Source: Streptomyces klenkii
GTDB lineage: Bacteria > Actinomycetota > Actinomycetes > Streptomycetales > Streptomycetaceae
Length of the DNA stretch: 64,000 bases
Direction: 5' to 3'
Assembly: GCF_003626645.1 (NCBI RefSeq)
Contig: NZ_RBAM01000005.1
Span: 310,001 to 374,000 of the forward strand
The position numbers and the translations under genes were made by a program. Positions 18,272 through 27,158 of this stretch are shown piece by piece; position 1 is the first letter of the stretch; every line of letters begins with the position of its first letter. The notes beneath the pieces were generated by a model. That model saw nothing but the letters and a program-made list of their open reading frames with translations, was not told the DNA's origin and did not search any database.

Positions 18272-20242
18272 CTAGTCGCGCGCGGGCTCCGCGGCGGCAG
18301 CCTCGCCGGCGGCCTCGGGCACCTCAGACGCCTCAGGCACCTCAGGCGCGTCCTCGAAACGCCCGTCCAGCTTCGCAACGAGCCCCGTGACCTGCCGGGC
18401 GATGTCCGGCGCGGTCAGCCCGATCTCGGCCATGACCTCCTTGCGGGAGGCGTGGTCGAGGAAGCGCGGCGGGATGCCGAAGTCGCGCAGCGGCAGGTCG
18501 ACGCCGGCGTCGCGCAGCGCCTGGGCGACGGCCGAACCGACACCGCCGACGCGGCTGTTGTCCTCGACGGTGACGACGACGCGGTGCTCGGCGGCGAGGC
18601 CGGGCAGGGCGGGGTCGACCGGCTTGACCCAGCGCGGGTCGACGACCGTCGCGGAGATGCCCTGCTTGTCGAGGAGGCCGGCGATCTCCAGGCACATCGG
18701 GGCGAGCGCGCCGACGGAGACGATGAGGACGTCGGGGCGCTCCACGCCGTCGGCGGGCTTGCGCAGCACGTCCATGCCGCCGACGCGGCCGACGGCCTCG
18801 ACGGCCGGGCCGACGGTGCCCTTGGAGTAGCGCACGACGGTGGGGGCGTCCTTGACCTCGACGGCCTCGCGGAGCTGGGCGCGGACCTGGTCGGCGTCGC
18901 GCGGGGCGGCGATCCGCAGGTCGGGCACGACCTGGAGGATCGACATGTCCCACATGCCGTTGTGCGAGGCGCCGTCGTCACCGGTGACGCCGGCGCGGTC
19001 CAGGACGAACGTCACGCCGCACTTGTGCAGGGCGACGTCCATGAGCACCTGATCGAAGGCGCGGTTGAGGAACGTGGCGTAGACGGCGAAGACCGGGTGC
19101 AGACCGCCGGTGGCCAGGCCGGCCGCGGAGGTGGCCGCGTGCTGCTCGGCGATGCCGACGTCGTAGACGCGGTCGGGGAAGGCCTTGGCGAACTTGCCGA
19201 GGCCGACCGGCTGCATCATGGCCGCCGTGATGGCGACGATGTCCTCGCGCTCCTTGCCGAGCTCGACCATCTCGTCGGCGAAGACGGACGTCCAGCTGGC
19301 GCCGGAGGAGGCGACCGGGAGGCCCGTGTCGGGGTGGATGGCGCCGATGCCGTGGAAGCGGTCCGCCTCGTTCTGCTCGGCGTGCTTGTAGCCGCGGCCC
19401 TTCTGGGTCAGGCAGTGCACGAGGACGGGGCCGCCGAAGCGCTTGGCGCGCTGGAGGGCGGACTCCAGGGCCTCGATGTCGTGGCCGTCGATCGGGCCGA
19501 CGTACTTCAGGCCCAGGTCCTCGAACATGCCCTGCGGGGCGATGAAGTCCTTCAGACCCTTCTTCGCGCCGTGCAGCGTCTCGTACAGCGGCTTCCCGAC
19601 GACCGGGGTGCGCTCCAGGATGTCCTTGCCACGGGCCAGGAAGCGCTCGTAGCCGTCCGTGGTGCGCAGGGTCGCGAGGTGGTTGGCGAGGCCGCCGATG
19701 GTGGGCTCGTAGGAGCGCTCGTTGTCGTTGACGACGATGACCAGCGGGCGGTCCTTGGCGACGGCGATGTTGTTCAGCGCCTCCCAGGCCATGCCGCCGG
19801 TGAGCGCGCCGTCACCGATGACGGCGACGACGTGGTCCTTGCGGCCCCGCACCTGGTTGGCCTTGGCGAGGCCGTCGGCCCAGCCGAGCACGGTGGAGGC
19901 GTGGCTGTTCTCGATCACGTCGTGCGCGGACTCGGCGCGCGAGGGGTAGCCGGACAGGCCGTCCCGGGCGCGCAGCTTCGAGAAGTCCTGGCGGCCGGTG
20001 AGCAGCTTGTGGACGTACGCCTGGTGCCCGGTGTCAAAGAGGATCTTGTCCTTGGGCGAGTCGAAGACCCGGTGCATGGCGATGGTCAGCTCGACCACAC
20101 CGAGGTTGGGCCCGAGGTGACCGCCGGTCTTGGAGACGGCGTCGACGAGGAAGGTGCGGATCTCGGCGGCGAGCCGGTCGAGCTGCTCCGGGCTGAGCCG
20201 GTCCAGGTCGCGCGGTTCCCTGATGCGGGTCAGCAGGGCCAC
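18272..20242 (-). CDS. dxs: 1-deoxy-D-xylulose-5-phosphate synthase
   Basis: 656 residues, close to the family length of about 640. It catalyses thiamine-diphosphate-dependent condensation of pyruvate and glyceraldehyde-3-phosphate, the first step of the MEP isoprenoid pathway, in the cytoplasm. Visible features: [16 protein letters not shown] and [11 protein letters not shown] near the N-terminus, the thiamine-binding [17 protein letters not shown], and [18 protein letters not shown] in the central pyrimidine-binding domain. A transketolase C-terminal domain follows. The last 25 residues are an Ala/Glu/Pro-rich tail ([19 protein letters not shown]) outside the fold. The ATG at 20242 starts [13 protein letters not shown] as in other actinobacterial Dxs. 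Confidence 0.97.
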   Translation of the reverse strand: MALLTRIREPRDLDRLSPEQLDRLAAEIRTFLVDAVSKTGGHLGPNLGVVELTIAMHRVFDSPKDKILFDTGHQAYVHKLLTGRQDFSKLRARDGLSGYPSRAESAHDVIENSHASTVLGWADGLAKANQVRGRKDHVVAVIGDGALTGGMAWEALNNIAVAKDRPLVIVVNDNERSYEPTIGGLANHLATLRTTDGYERFLARGKDILERTPVVGKPLYETLHGAKKGLKDFIAPQGMFEDLGLKYVGPIDGHDIEALESALQRAKRFGGPVLVHCLTQKGRGYKHAEQNEADRFHGIGAIHPDTGLPVASSGASWTSVFADEMVELGKEREDIVAITAAMMQPVGLGKFAKAFPDRVYDVGIAEQHAATSAAGLATGGLHPVFAVYATFLNRAFDQVLMDVALHKCGVTFVLDRAGVTGDDGASHNGMWDMSILQVVPDLRIAAPRDADQVRAQLREAVEVKDAPTVVRYSKGTVGPAVEAVGRVGGMDVLRKPADGVERPDVLIVSVGALAPMCLEIAGLLDKQGISATVVDPRWVKPVDPALPGLAAEHRVVVTVEDNSRVGGVGSAVAQALRDAGVDLPLRDFGIPPRFLDHASRKEVMAEIGLTAPDIARQVTGLVAKLDGRFEDAPEVPEASEVPEAAGEAAAAEPARD

Positions 20243-20465
20243 CCGTGCCTCCTCTTCGTCGAGCTGTCGGCTTGTAGAGCGTGTAGAAGTCTTGAGGAAC
20301 CTCTAGATCCGTCGAGTCTAATGTTCCGCCCGGCGTGGCGATGAACGGGTGATGCGACCTGAGTCACCCGACCGGACGTACGAGCGACCGGCGACACGGC
20401 AAAACGCCCTATAGGGCACGGGACGGACGGGCCGGCGGGGCGGGGACGGGCCCTATCCGGCCGGA

Positions 20466-20542
20466 TTCGTACGTACGGCTGTATGACGGTGGGCGACGCG
20501 ACCGCGCACGTAAGCCGGGCCGGTCCTCTTCGTACGTACGGC
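20466..20542. repeat. 14-bp direct repeat upstream of dxs
   Basis: TTCGTACGTACGGC occurs at 20466-20479 and again at 20529-20542, 63 bp apart start to start. Each copy contains the palindrome CGTACGTACG, so either could be a protein-binding site in the dxs upstream region. Confidence 0.6.
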
Positions 20543-20599
20543 CACGTGGGCGGGCGGCGGCACGACCACGCCTCGCAGGAGACGCGGGCACGCACGACC

Positions 20600-20643
20600 G
20601 CGCCCCAAAGGGGCGCGGGGAACTGCGCGACCAGCCACGACGG
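20600..20643. repeat. Dispersed Streptomyces intergenic hairpin repeat
   Basis: GCGCCCC-AAA-GGGGCGC (20600-20616) followed by GGGGAACTGCGCGACCAGCC. From memory this composite is abundant between genes in many Streptomyces chromosomes; its function is not established. Confidence 0.6.
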
Positions 20644-20726
20644 ACCGGGAGACCCGTACGGCGGGGGGAAGGCCCGTACGGGCAGGAGACCCGCACCGCA
20701 AGGGGAAGGCGCACCCCGCACACAAA

Positions 20727-20770
20727 GGCGCCGCCGCCCGCCGCCCAGACGGGCGGCGAACGGCGGCGCC
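20727..20770 (-). terminator. Terminator of the xylFGH operon
   Basis: An outer 10-bp stem (20727-20736 with 20761-20770) and an inner 8-bp stem (20739-20746 with 20751-20758), 28 bases after the xylH stop. In the minus direction it is followed by a short T-run. Confidence 0.65.
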
Positions 20771-20797
20771 CCACGGGCAGAGCGCACCCCGCAGGGG

Positions 20798-22105
20798 CTA
20801 CGCGCGGCCCGCCGTCTTCTGCGTCCGCCGCGAGACGGAGTCAATGACGACCGCAGCCAGCAGCACCGCGCCAGTGATCATGTACTGGACCGCCGAGGCG
20901 ATGCCCAGCAGCGCCATGCCCGACGCGATCGACTGGATCACCAGCACGCCCAGCAGGGCGGACCAGGTCTTGCCGCGCCCGCCGAAGAGGCTCGTGCCGC
21001 CGATGACGGCCGCGGCGATCGCGTTCATCAGGAGGCTGCCGGCCCCGGAGGACTGGTTCGCGGCGTTGATCTGCGACGCGAGGAACATGCCGCCGACGGC
21101 CGCCATCGTCCCGGAGAGGGCGAAGACGGAGATCCGGACCGCGGCGACGTTGATGCCGGCGCGGCGCGCCGCCTCGACGCTGCCGCCGAGGGCGAAGACC
21201 TTCCGCCCGTACGAGGTGCGGCGCAGCACCAGGTCCAGCGCCACGACGACCCCGAGGAAGATCACGACGGCCAGGGGCAGGCCCTTGTACTGGTTGAACA
21301 GCCACGCCACCACGTACGCGGGCACGGCCAGCGCCACCGTGCGCAGCACGATCTCGCTGAGCGGCCGGCTGGGCACGCCCGCGGCCTCGCGGCGCCTGCT
21401 GTCGCGGAAGGACACCAGGAAGAACGCGGCCACGGCGACCGTCGCCAGCCCGTACGCGGCGGCGATGTCGGTGAAGTAGTGGTTGGTGAGGCCCGCGACC
21501 AGCCCGGAGTCGTCCAGGTTGATCGTTCCGTTGGAGCCGAGCACCTGGAGCATCAGGCCGTTCCAGCCCAGCAGGCCGGCGAGGGTGACAACGAACGCGG
21601 GGACGCCGATCCGGGCGAAGAAGAAGCCGTGCAGGGCGCCGATGACGGTACCGGAGAGGATCGCCAGGACGAGCGCGAGCCACTCCGGCATGCCGTGGCT
21701 CACGTTGAGTACGGCGAAGACGGCGGCCGCGAGCCCGCTGACCGAGCCGACGGACAGGTCGATCTCGCCGAGGATCAGCACGAAGACGATGCCGACCGCG
21801 ATGAGGCCGGTGCCGGCGGCGGTGACGAAGAGGTTGTTGAGGTTCTCCGCGCCGAGGAAGGCCGGGTCCCGCAGCTGGAAGACCAGGGCGATGACGATCA
21901 GGCCGACGACGACGGGGAGGGAGCCGAGCTCGCCGCTGCGCATCTTGCGGCGGAATTCGCCCCAGTAGCCGGCGAAGCCTTCTTCGCGGACGAGGAGGCG
22001 GGGGTCGACGGCGGGGAGGGCGTCGTGGGCGGGGGCCTGGCCGTTGGTGGGGCCGGCGGCGTTGGCGGCAGGCTCGGTGGACGACGTGGGCAGATCGGTG
22101 CTCAT
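20798..22105 (-). CDS. xylH: Xylose-type ABC transporter permease
   Basis: 435 residues with about 10 membrane segments of the BPD_transp_2 (RbsC/XylH) family. Typical motifs are GAENLNNLFVTAAGTGLIAVG, GEIDLSVGSVSGLAAAVFAV, and the C-terminal SLLMNAIAAAVIGGTSLFGG. A 60-residue hydrophilic N-terminus precedes the first helix. It forms the sugar channel with the neighbouring ATPase and binding protein in the cytoplasmic membrane. Its ATG overlaps the ATPase stop (ATGA, 22102-22105), which indicates translational coupling. The xylose assignment rests on the remembered S. coelicolor order (SCO6009-6011 next to rok7B7), not on substrate residues. Confidence 0.88.
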   Translation of the reverse strand: MSTDLPTSSTEPAANAAGPTNGQAPAHDALPAVDPRLLVREEGFAGYWGEFRRKMRSGELGSLPVVVGLIVIALVFQLRDPAFLGAENLNNLFVTAAGTGLIAVGIVFVLILGEIDLSVGSVSGLAAAVFAVLNVSHGMPEWLALVLAILSGTVIGALHGFFFARIGVPAFVVTLAGLLGWNGLMLQVLGSNGTINLDDSGLVAGLTNHYFTDIAAAYGLATVAVAAFFLVSFRDSRRREAAGVPSRPLSEIVLRTVALAVPAYVVAWLFNQYKGLPLAVVIFLGVVVALDLVLRRTSYGRKVFALGGSVEAARRAGINVAAVRISVFALSGTMAAVGGMFLASQINAANQSSGAGSLLMNAIAAAVIGGTSLFGGRGKTWSALLGVLVIQSIASGMALLGIASAVQYMITGAVLLAAVVIDSVSRRTQKTAGRA

Positions 22106-23259
22106 GCGCCGGCCTCCTTCTCGGGCTTGCCGACCTCGGGCTTGCCGACCTCGGGCTTGCCGACCTCGGGCTTGCCGACCTCGGGCTTGCCGACCTCGGG
22201 CTTGCCGACCTCGGGCTTGCCGGCCTTGCCGGCCGGGGTGGCCTCGGCGCTCTCGTCCGCCTCGGCTGCTTCAACGGCGTCGACGGCGTCGACAGGCTCG
22301 CCGGCCGGGGCGGATTCCTTGCCGGCTTCCTTGCCGTCCTGGGCGGCCTGGGCGGCCTTGACGGCGTCGGCAGGCCCGGTGACCTGGGCGGCCGGGGCGG
22401 CCGGAGCCGCCTCGGCGGCACCGGTGGCCTCCACAGCCCCGGGAACCCCGGAAACCCCCGCGGAGCGGTCCCGGCGCCGGGTGACAGCGTTGTCGGTGGC
22501 GCCGGTGATGGCGGAGATGATCTCTTCCTGGGAGGTCGACCGGACGTCGAACGTGCCGTTGTTCCGGCCGAGGCGCAGCACGGCGACGCGGTCGGCGACG
22601 GCCTTCACGTCGGCCATGTTGTGGCTGATGAGGATGACCCCGAGGCCGCGCTCGCGCAGCCGCTCGACCAGGTCCAGGACCTGCGCGGTCTGCTCGACGC
22701 CGAGCGCCGCGGTCGGCTCGTCCAGAATGACGATCTTGGGCTCGCCGAGCAGCGAGCGGGCGATGGCGACGGTCTGCCGCTGCCCGCCGGAGAGCGAGGC
22801 GATGGGGATCCGGACGCTGGGGATCCGGATGGACAGGGTGGAGAGCAGCTCACGGGCGCGGCGCTCCATCTCGACCTCGTCGAGCACCCCGGCGCGGACG
22901 ATCTCGCGGCCGAGGAAGAGGTTGCCGACGACGTCGAGGTTGTCGCAGAGGGCGAGGTCCTGGTAGACGGTCGCGATGCCGAGCTCCTGGGCGGCGTGCG
23001 GCCGGTCGACGGTGACCGGCTTCCCCTCCCACTCGACGACGCCGTCGTCGGCGGGGCCGACACCGGCGATGGTCTTGACCAGGGTGGACTTGCCGGCGCC
23101 GTTGTCACCGACGAGGGCGACCACCTCACCGGCGCGGACCTCCAGGTCGACGTCGGTGAGCGCCTGGACGGCACCGAAGCGCTTGGAGATGCCGCGCAGG
23201 GCGAGGACGGGGGTGGCTGACGCGGCGGGGGACGTGGTGGCGGACTGGGTTTCGGGCAT
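22102..23259 (-). CDS. xylG: Xylose-type ABC transporter ATPase with repetitive tail
   Basis: 385 residues from the ATG at 23259. It has a single ABC domain (about residues 17-255) with Walker A GDNGAGKSTLVK, signature LSGGQRQTVAIARSLL, and Walker B KIVILDEPTAAL followed by H-loop LISHN. Most sugar ATPases of the RbsA type have two ABC domains; this has one, so it must act as a dimer. After residue 265 there is a 120-residue low-complexity Ala/Glu/Pro tail that ends in six exact GKPEV units and GKPE. The tail is outside the catalytic fold and of unknown role. Confidence 0.88.
   Translation of the reverse strand: MPETQSATTSPAASATPVLALRGISKRFGAVQALTDVDLEVRAGEVVALVGDNGAGKSTLVKTIAGVGPADDGVVEWEGKPVTVDRPHAAQELGIATVYQDLALCDNLDVVGNLFLGREIVRAGVLDEVEMERRARELLSTLSIRIPSVRIPIASLSGGQRQTVAIARSLLGEPKIVILDEPTAALGVEQTAQVLDLVERLRERGLGVILISHNMADVKAVADRVAVLRLGRNNGTFDVRSTSQEEIISAITGATDNAVTRRRDRSAGVSGVPGAVEATGAAEAAPAAPAAQVTGPADAVKAAQAAQDGKEAGKESAPAGEPVDAVDAVEAAEADESAEATPAGKAGKPEVGKPEVGKPEVGKPEVGKPEVGKPEVGKPEKEAGA
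22121..22225 (-). repeat. 15-bp tandem repeat coding for GKPEV
   Basis: Six perfect copies of a 15-bp unit (22121-22210) plus one imperfect copy, in frame at the end of xylG. This is a minisatellite whose copy number probably varies between strains. Confidence 0.9.
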
Positions 23260-23270
23260 CTGCGGAATCC

Positions 23271-24377
23271 CTACTTGATCCCGGCGGAGTCGCACTGGGA
23301 CTTGTACTTGTCCGTGCAGATCTCGTTGCGGTTGAAGAAGCCTTCCTGGCCCACGTACTTCGCGATGTCGCCCTTGGTGAGCGCGAAGGGGGTGACGATG
23401 ATGGAAGGGATCTTCTTCTCGGTACCGCTGTCGACGGTGCTCTTGGCGATGCCGTCGAGAGCCTTCCCCTTGGCAAGCGCAACGGCCATCTCGGCAGCAG
23501 CGTCGGCCTCGGGCTTGTAAGGCTTGTACACGCTCATGAACTGCTCGTCGGAGAGGATCCGCTGGACGGCGGAGAGCTCGGCGTCCTGGCCGGTGACGGG
23601 CGGGAGCTTGTCGAAGCCGGCGCTCTTGAGGGCGGTGATGATGCCGCCGGCCATGCCGTCGTTGGCGGAGTAGACGCCGACGATGTTGTCCTTGCCCAGC
23701 GAGGAGATCGCGCCCTTCATGTTCTCGTTGGCGTTCTCCGGCTTCCACTCCTTGGTGTCGTACTCCTTCCCGATCTTGACCTTGCCGTCGAGGACGGAGT
23801 GGGCGCCGTCCTTGTACATCTTGGCGTTCGGGTCGGTGACGGAGCCGTTCATCATGACGATCTGGCCCTTGGAGGCGTTGTCGCCGAGCTCCTTGAGCAG
23901 CGACTCGCCCTGGATCTTGCCGACGCGCTCGTTGTCGACGGAGGTGTACGCCTTGACCGGGCCCTCGGCCAGCCGGTCGTACGCGACGACGGGAATTCCC
24001 TTGTCGTTCGCCTTCTTCACCGAAGAAGCTATCGACTTCGCGTCCACCGAGTCGACGATCAGCGCGTCGACCTTCTTGGTGATCATCGTGTCGACCTGCT
24101 GCTGCTGGACGGAGGCGTCCTGCTTGGCGTTCTCGTAAAGGACGACGGTGTCCGCCCCCGCCAATTCCTTGATCTTCTTCTCGATCAGCGGCTTGTCGAA
24201 GCGCTCGTAACGCGCGGTCTGGTTCTCCGGGAGGAGGAGCCCGATGGTGAGGGGGCCCTTCTTCTCCTTCTTGGACTCTCCGCCGCCGGCTTCCTTGGCG
24301 CTGCCGCAGGCGGCGAGCCCGGCGGCCATCGAAACGGCCGCCACGGCCACGGCTGCACGACGCATATGCGTGTTCAC
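23271..24377 (-). CDS. xylF: Xylose-type ABC transporter substrate-binding lipoprotein
   Basis: 368 residues from a GTG at 24377, chosen because GGGAGG lies 9 bases upstream; an ATG at 24365 is inside the signal peptide. The lipoprotein signal has the lipobox LAAC (GLAACGSAKEAGG). The rest is a periplasmic-binding fold of the RbsB/XylF kind: TIGLLLPENQTARYERFDKP, DALIVDSVDAKSIASSV, IPVVAYDRLA, and VYSANDGMAGGIITALKSAG. It is anchored outside the membrane and delivers a pentose or similar sugar to the permease. It is the first gene of the operon; the ATPase start follows 11 bases after its stop. Confidence 0.88.
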   Translation of the reverse strand: MNTHMRRAAVAVAAVSMAAGLAACGSAKEAGGGESKKEKKGPLTIGLLLPENQTARYERFDKPLIEKKIKELAGADTVVLYENAKQDASVQQQQVDTMITKKVDALIVDSVDAKSIASSVKKANDKGIPVVAYDRLAEGPVKAYTSVDNERVGKIQGESLLKELGDNASKGQIVMMNGSVTDPNAKMYKDGAHSVLDGKVKIGKEYDTKEWKPENANENMKGAISSLGKDNIVGVYSANDGMAGGIITALKSAGFDKLPPVTGQDAELSAVQRILSDEQFMSVYKPYKPEADAAAEMAVALAKGKALDGIAKSTVDSGTEKKIPSIIVTPFALTKGDIAKYVGQEGFFNRNEICTDKYKSQCDSAGIK

Positions 24378-24469
24378 TTGCAGAAACCTCCCTGACGAGG
24401 CCGCGTCATTGCGGCCGAGGTGGCTGGAAGTCAACTCGGCCGCCAAGGGGCCGTCAAGAAGTAAATCCT

Positions 24470-24498
24470 TAACGAGATGGCAACGGTGCCATTCGTTA
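24470..24498. promoter_or_regulatory. Candidate ROK operator upstream of xylF
   Basis: TAACGAGATGGCA (24470-24482) and TGCCATTCGTTA (24487-24498) form an inverted repeat with a single-base asymmetry and a 4-base centre. It lies between rok7B7 and xylF, about 95-120 bases before the xylF start. Confidence 0.5.
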
Positions 24499-24549
24499 TC
24501 TACCTGAACTCAAGGAGCGAGCTCGCCCCCCATGGGCGTAGCACGGGGA

Positions 24550-25749
24550 TCAGGCGGGCAACGGAGCCCCGACCGAAGCATGCCCGTCGAGCAGCGTGGA
24601 ATCACCCATCTCGCTCAGCACGAGCGCGAGCGCCCCCAGCACCTCCGCCCGCCCGCCGAGCGCACCGGGGACGACCTCCAACTGCCGGGCGGCGCTGGGG
24701 ATGGCGTACCGGGAGACGGACTCGCGGATGGGCCCGAGGATGAGCTCACCGGACGGCGCGAGATCACCGCCGAGCACGACGCGTCGGGGATTGAGCAGGT
24801 TGCACAGATTGGCCACGCCGCTACCGATATGCCGCCCGACATCCGAAATGACCCGCCGGCAGCCGGGGTCGCCTTCACGCGCGAGCTGGACCATACGGGC
24901 GACGGTGAGATCGGGCCCATGGGCCGAATGGAGCAGAGGAAGGACATACCGGGCAGCGGTAAAGGTTTCAAGACACCCACGGTTGCCGCACCGGCAAACG
25001 GGCCCGGACTCGTCGAGCGTAATATGCCCGATTTCGCCGGCAGTGCCCCCGGGCCCCCGGTAGATCTTCCCGTTGATGACAAGCCCGGCCCCGACGCCAC
25101 TGGCGACCTTGATGTACGCAAGATCGGAGGCCCCGCGCCCGGCGCCCCACACGAGCTCACCGAGCGCGCCGAGGTTCGCATCGTTATCGACGTGCACGGG
25201 CACGCTCAGCCGGGCGGCCAGCTCATCCCGCGGATTAGTCCCGGCCCACCCGGGGAGGATGGCGGTGGACCCGAGCGTTCCGGTCTCGACGTCGATGGGC
25301 CCGGGCACGCCGAGCCCCACTCCGATGATCTTCCCGGGATCGATCCCGGCATCGCCGATCAGCCGCCTGACCAGCTGCTCGGCCCGGTCGAGCCCCTGCG
25401 CGGCGGAGGCGTCCACGTCGAGCGGCTCAGCGTCCTCGGCGAGGACGCGCTGGGCGAGGTTCCCGATGGCGACCCGCAGATGCGTGTGCCCGAAGTCCAC
25501 CCCCACCACAACCCCGGCGTCCCCGGACAGCGACACACTCCGCGCCCGCCGCCCCCCGGAAGAGGTGGGCGTGACCTCGACGGTCCCGCCCTCCTTCAGC
25601 TCCCGCACGATGTTGGAAACGGTCGCGGCCGACAAACCGGTGGTCCGGGCGATCTCGGCCTGTGTGAGCGACCCGGCCGTCCGCACAGCCCGCACGACCC
25701 GCTCAAGATTGGCCCGGTGCAGCGACGACTGCGACCCCGGAGTCTCCAC
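24550..25749 (-). CDS. rok7B7: ROK-family transcriptional regulator, Rok7B7-like
   Basis: 399 residues from the GTG at 25749, which sits 8 bases after GGGAG; an ATG at 25755 is the alternative. A winged helix-turn-helix (about residues 12-65: ERVVRAVRTAGSLTQAEIA, LSAATVSNIVRELKEGG) precedes a ROK domain. The latter shows GVDFGHTHLRVAIGN, the ATP-fold motif VDNDANLGALGE, and the zinc motif CRCGNRGCLE. By position it corresponds to Rok7B7, which in S. coelicolor links xylose transport, GlcNAc response and antibiotic production. It likely acts on the palindrome in front of xylF. A 170-bp gap separates it from xylF. Confidence 0.85.
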   Translation of the reverse strand: METPGSQSSLHRANLERVVRAVRTAGSLTQAEIARTTGLSAATVSNIVRELKEGGTVEVTPTSSGGRRARSVSLSGDAGVVVGVDFGHTHLRVAIGNLAQRVLAEDAEPLDVDASAAQGLDRAEQLVRRLIGDAGIDPGKIIGVGLGVPGPIDVETGTLGSTAILPGWAGTNPRDELAARLSVPVHVDNDANLGALGELVWGAGRGASDLAYIKVASGVGAGLVINGKIYRGPGGTAGEIGHITLDESGPVCRCGNRGCLETFTAARYVLPLLHSAHGPDLTVARMVQLAREGDPGCRRVISDVGRHIGSGVANLCNLLNPRRVVLGGDLAPSGELILGPIRESVSRYAIPSAARQLEVVPGALGGRAEVLGALALVLSEMGDSTLLDGHASVGAPLPA

Positions 25750-26158
25750 GCCCATCCACTCCCGCCTAGCCGGGCCACGGCACGCCGGCCGTCCCCGTAC
25801 CGGACCACAGCTCTGGAGCCCGGCATCCATACAACATATGAACTCTAAGCTGAGCCGTCCGGCGGAGCCCCCGTCAAGGCCTAGAACCACATCGAGGCCT
25901 CCATGGTATGGAAGGCGTCACACGGAGAAGGGGCGCCTCGGCGGCAGGCAGGGACCATGTGTATGCAGCCTGCGGCGGCAAAGAGCAAGATCACTCTTGT
26001 GGATCCGATGGCCTTGTTGATCCGATGGCCGGGCTCAGCGTGAACATGACCTACAGGGGTGGCATGTGCGATCAGTGAACGGCCACGTCGTGCCCGCCGA
26101 CACCCGTCTGTGCAGGTCCGCCCCTCGAAGGGATCCGCTCAGGCCGCATTCATGAAGG

Positions 26159-26193
26159 CTTGAAGCCCCGTCAGTTCCTGGCGGGGCTTCAAG
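26159..26193 (-). terminator. Hairpin terminator of a lost gene
   Basis: A 12-bp perfect inverted repeat (26159-26170 and 26182-26193) with an 11-base loop, 16 bases beyond a minus-strand stop codon (26210-26212). Its position suggests it once ended the gene whose tail remains here. Confidence 0.6.
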
Positions 26194-26209
26194 TGAGTTC
26201 AGTCGACTT

Positions 26210-26287
26210 CTACTTCTGAGCCTTCTTGTCCTTCGCGCGCGCCTCGAACTGGCCGTCCGCAAGGAAGGCGAAGACGCTTTGCTCCAC
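26210..26287 (-). pseudogene. C-terminal remnant of a protein-coding gene
   Basis: From GTG 26287 the frame reads 25 residues (VEQSVFAFLADGQFEARAKD, then KKAQK) to TAG at 26210. The residue make-up is that of a real protein C-terminus, and a terminator follows 16 bases later. Immediately upstream the frame is closed by TAA (26291-26293) and no ribosome site is present. I infer a decayed gene; its family is unknown. Confidence 0.4.
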
Positions 26288-27158
26288 CCATTAGATCGGG
26301 CGTCCGGCACCCGCCGAAACGCATAAGAGAAGGAGATCCAGACCTGCAATGACCGACCGCGCGTCACCGCCAACTGAGCCCCGGAGCCGGGCAACCGATG
26401 GCCCGCAACCTCAATCTGCGACGTACGGTCCGACGACGCCGCCCCTTACCCTCGGAAACCGCCGCGCGCCCGAGGCCCGACGGCCGGCAACTTACGGGAG
26501 AGCGGCTGGAGGCCGGTCGGACGGCACGGATTGCCGCAATCCAATCAGAAGGCAAGCACAGCCGTGTACATGACACTTCATCACGTGCGCCGCACGAACT
26601 CCCCCTGACATGCCTGCGCCCCGATTCAGACTGTATGGTATGTTCACCCGTATCGCCTGTCACCGCGGCACTACTCGCAGCTACTGCGGCGGAGAAAAAC
26701 CCTTGGAAGGATTCCTAGGTGATGTCACGTGCGCGCAAACTCCTGCTCACAGGAGTCGTCGCCGGGGAATTGCCCCGGCCGACAGGGCACCTGACCCCTG
26801 GAAACCCCCGAGGCCGTCCGCGTATCGTCGGGTGACTGCAGCCTCCGCCCCTAGGTGAACATAGACGGCGGGGCCACAAAGTCCGTCTCGGAATGAACAA
26901 GGGCGCGAGAGTCGGGGCCCAGAGGGCCGGGCCCTCCGGCCGCAACGACGGCAGTACCACGCAGGCTCTCGAGCTCGTACCGCGCGCGACCGTGACGGAT
27001 ACCGGGCCAGGCTCTCCCGGCCGACCGTGAACACACGCCTTTCTCGGGCCGCGGCAATAGAGCGCCGTCCGGCCTTGGTTGCCACGAGAAGCCATCCCTT
27101 GCATCGCGAGGAAGCATTCCTGGCTCCCCAGAAACGGATATGACAGAGAGTCATTGAT

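Larger units (their letters stand above)
20243..20797. other. Gene-free 555 bp between dxs and xylH
   Basis: No convincing gene is seen. It holds the dxs promoter region, a 14-bp direct repeat, a dispersed Streptomyces-type hairpin repeat and the terminator of the xyl operon, each listed separately. Confidence 0.6.
25756..27158. other. 1.4-kb stretch without a convincing intact gene
   Basis: Only short frames with skewed composition are found. It contains a 12-bp direct repeat GATCCGATGGCC (26003-26014 and 26020-26031), a gene remnant with its terminator (listed), and a frame at 26349-26573 behind AGGAG with no recognisable protein character. The stretch separates rok7B7 from the ngc operon side and looks degenerate. 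Confidence 0.5.

Noticed and set aside
22121..22225. CRISPR-like array
   Set aside because: Units are 15 bp, contiguous without spacers, and in frame within xylG.
26349..26573. 74-codon frame behind AGGAG in the gene-poor stretch
   Set aside because: Composition is Pro/Arg/Ala/Thr-rich without hydrophobic core or recognisable pattern, and spacing to AGGAG is long.
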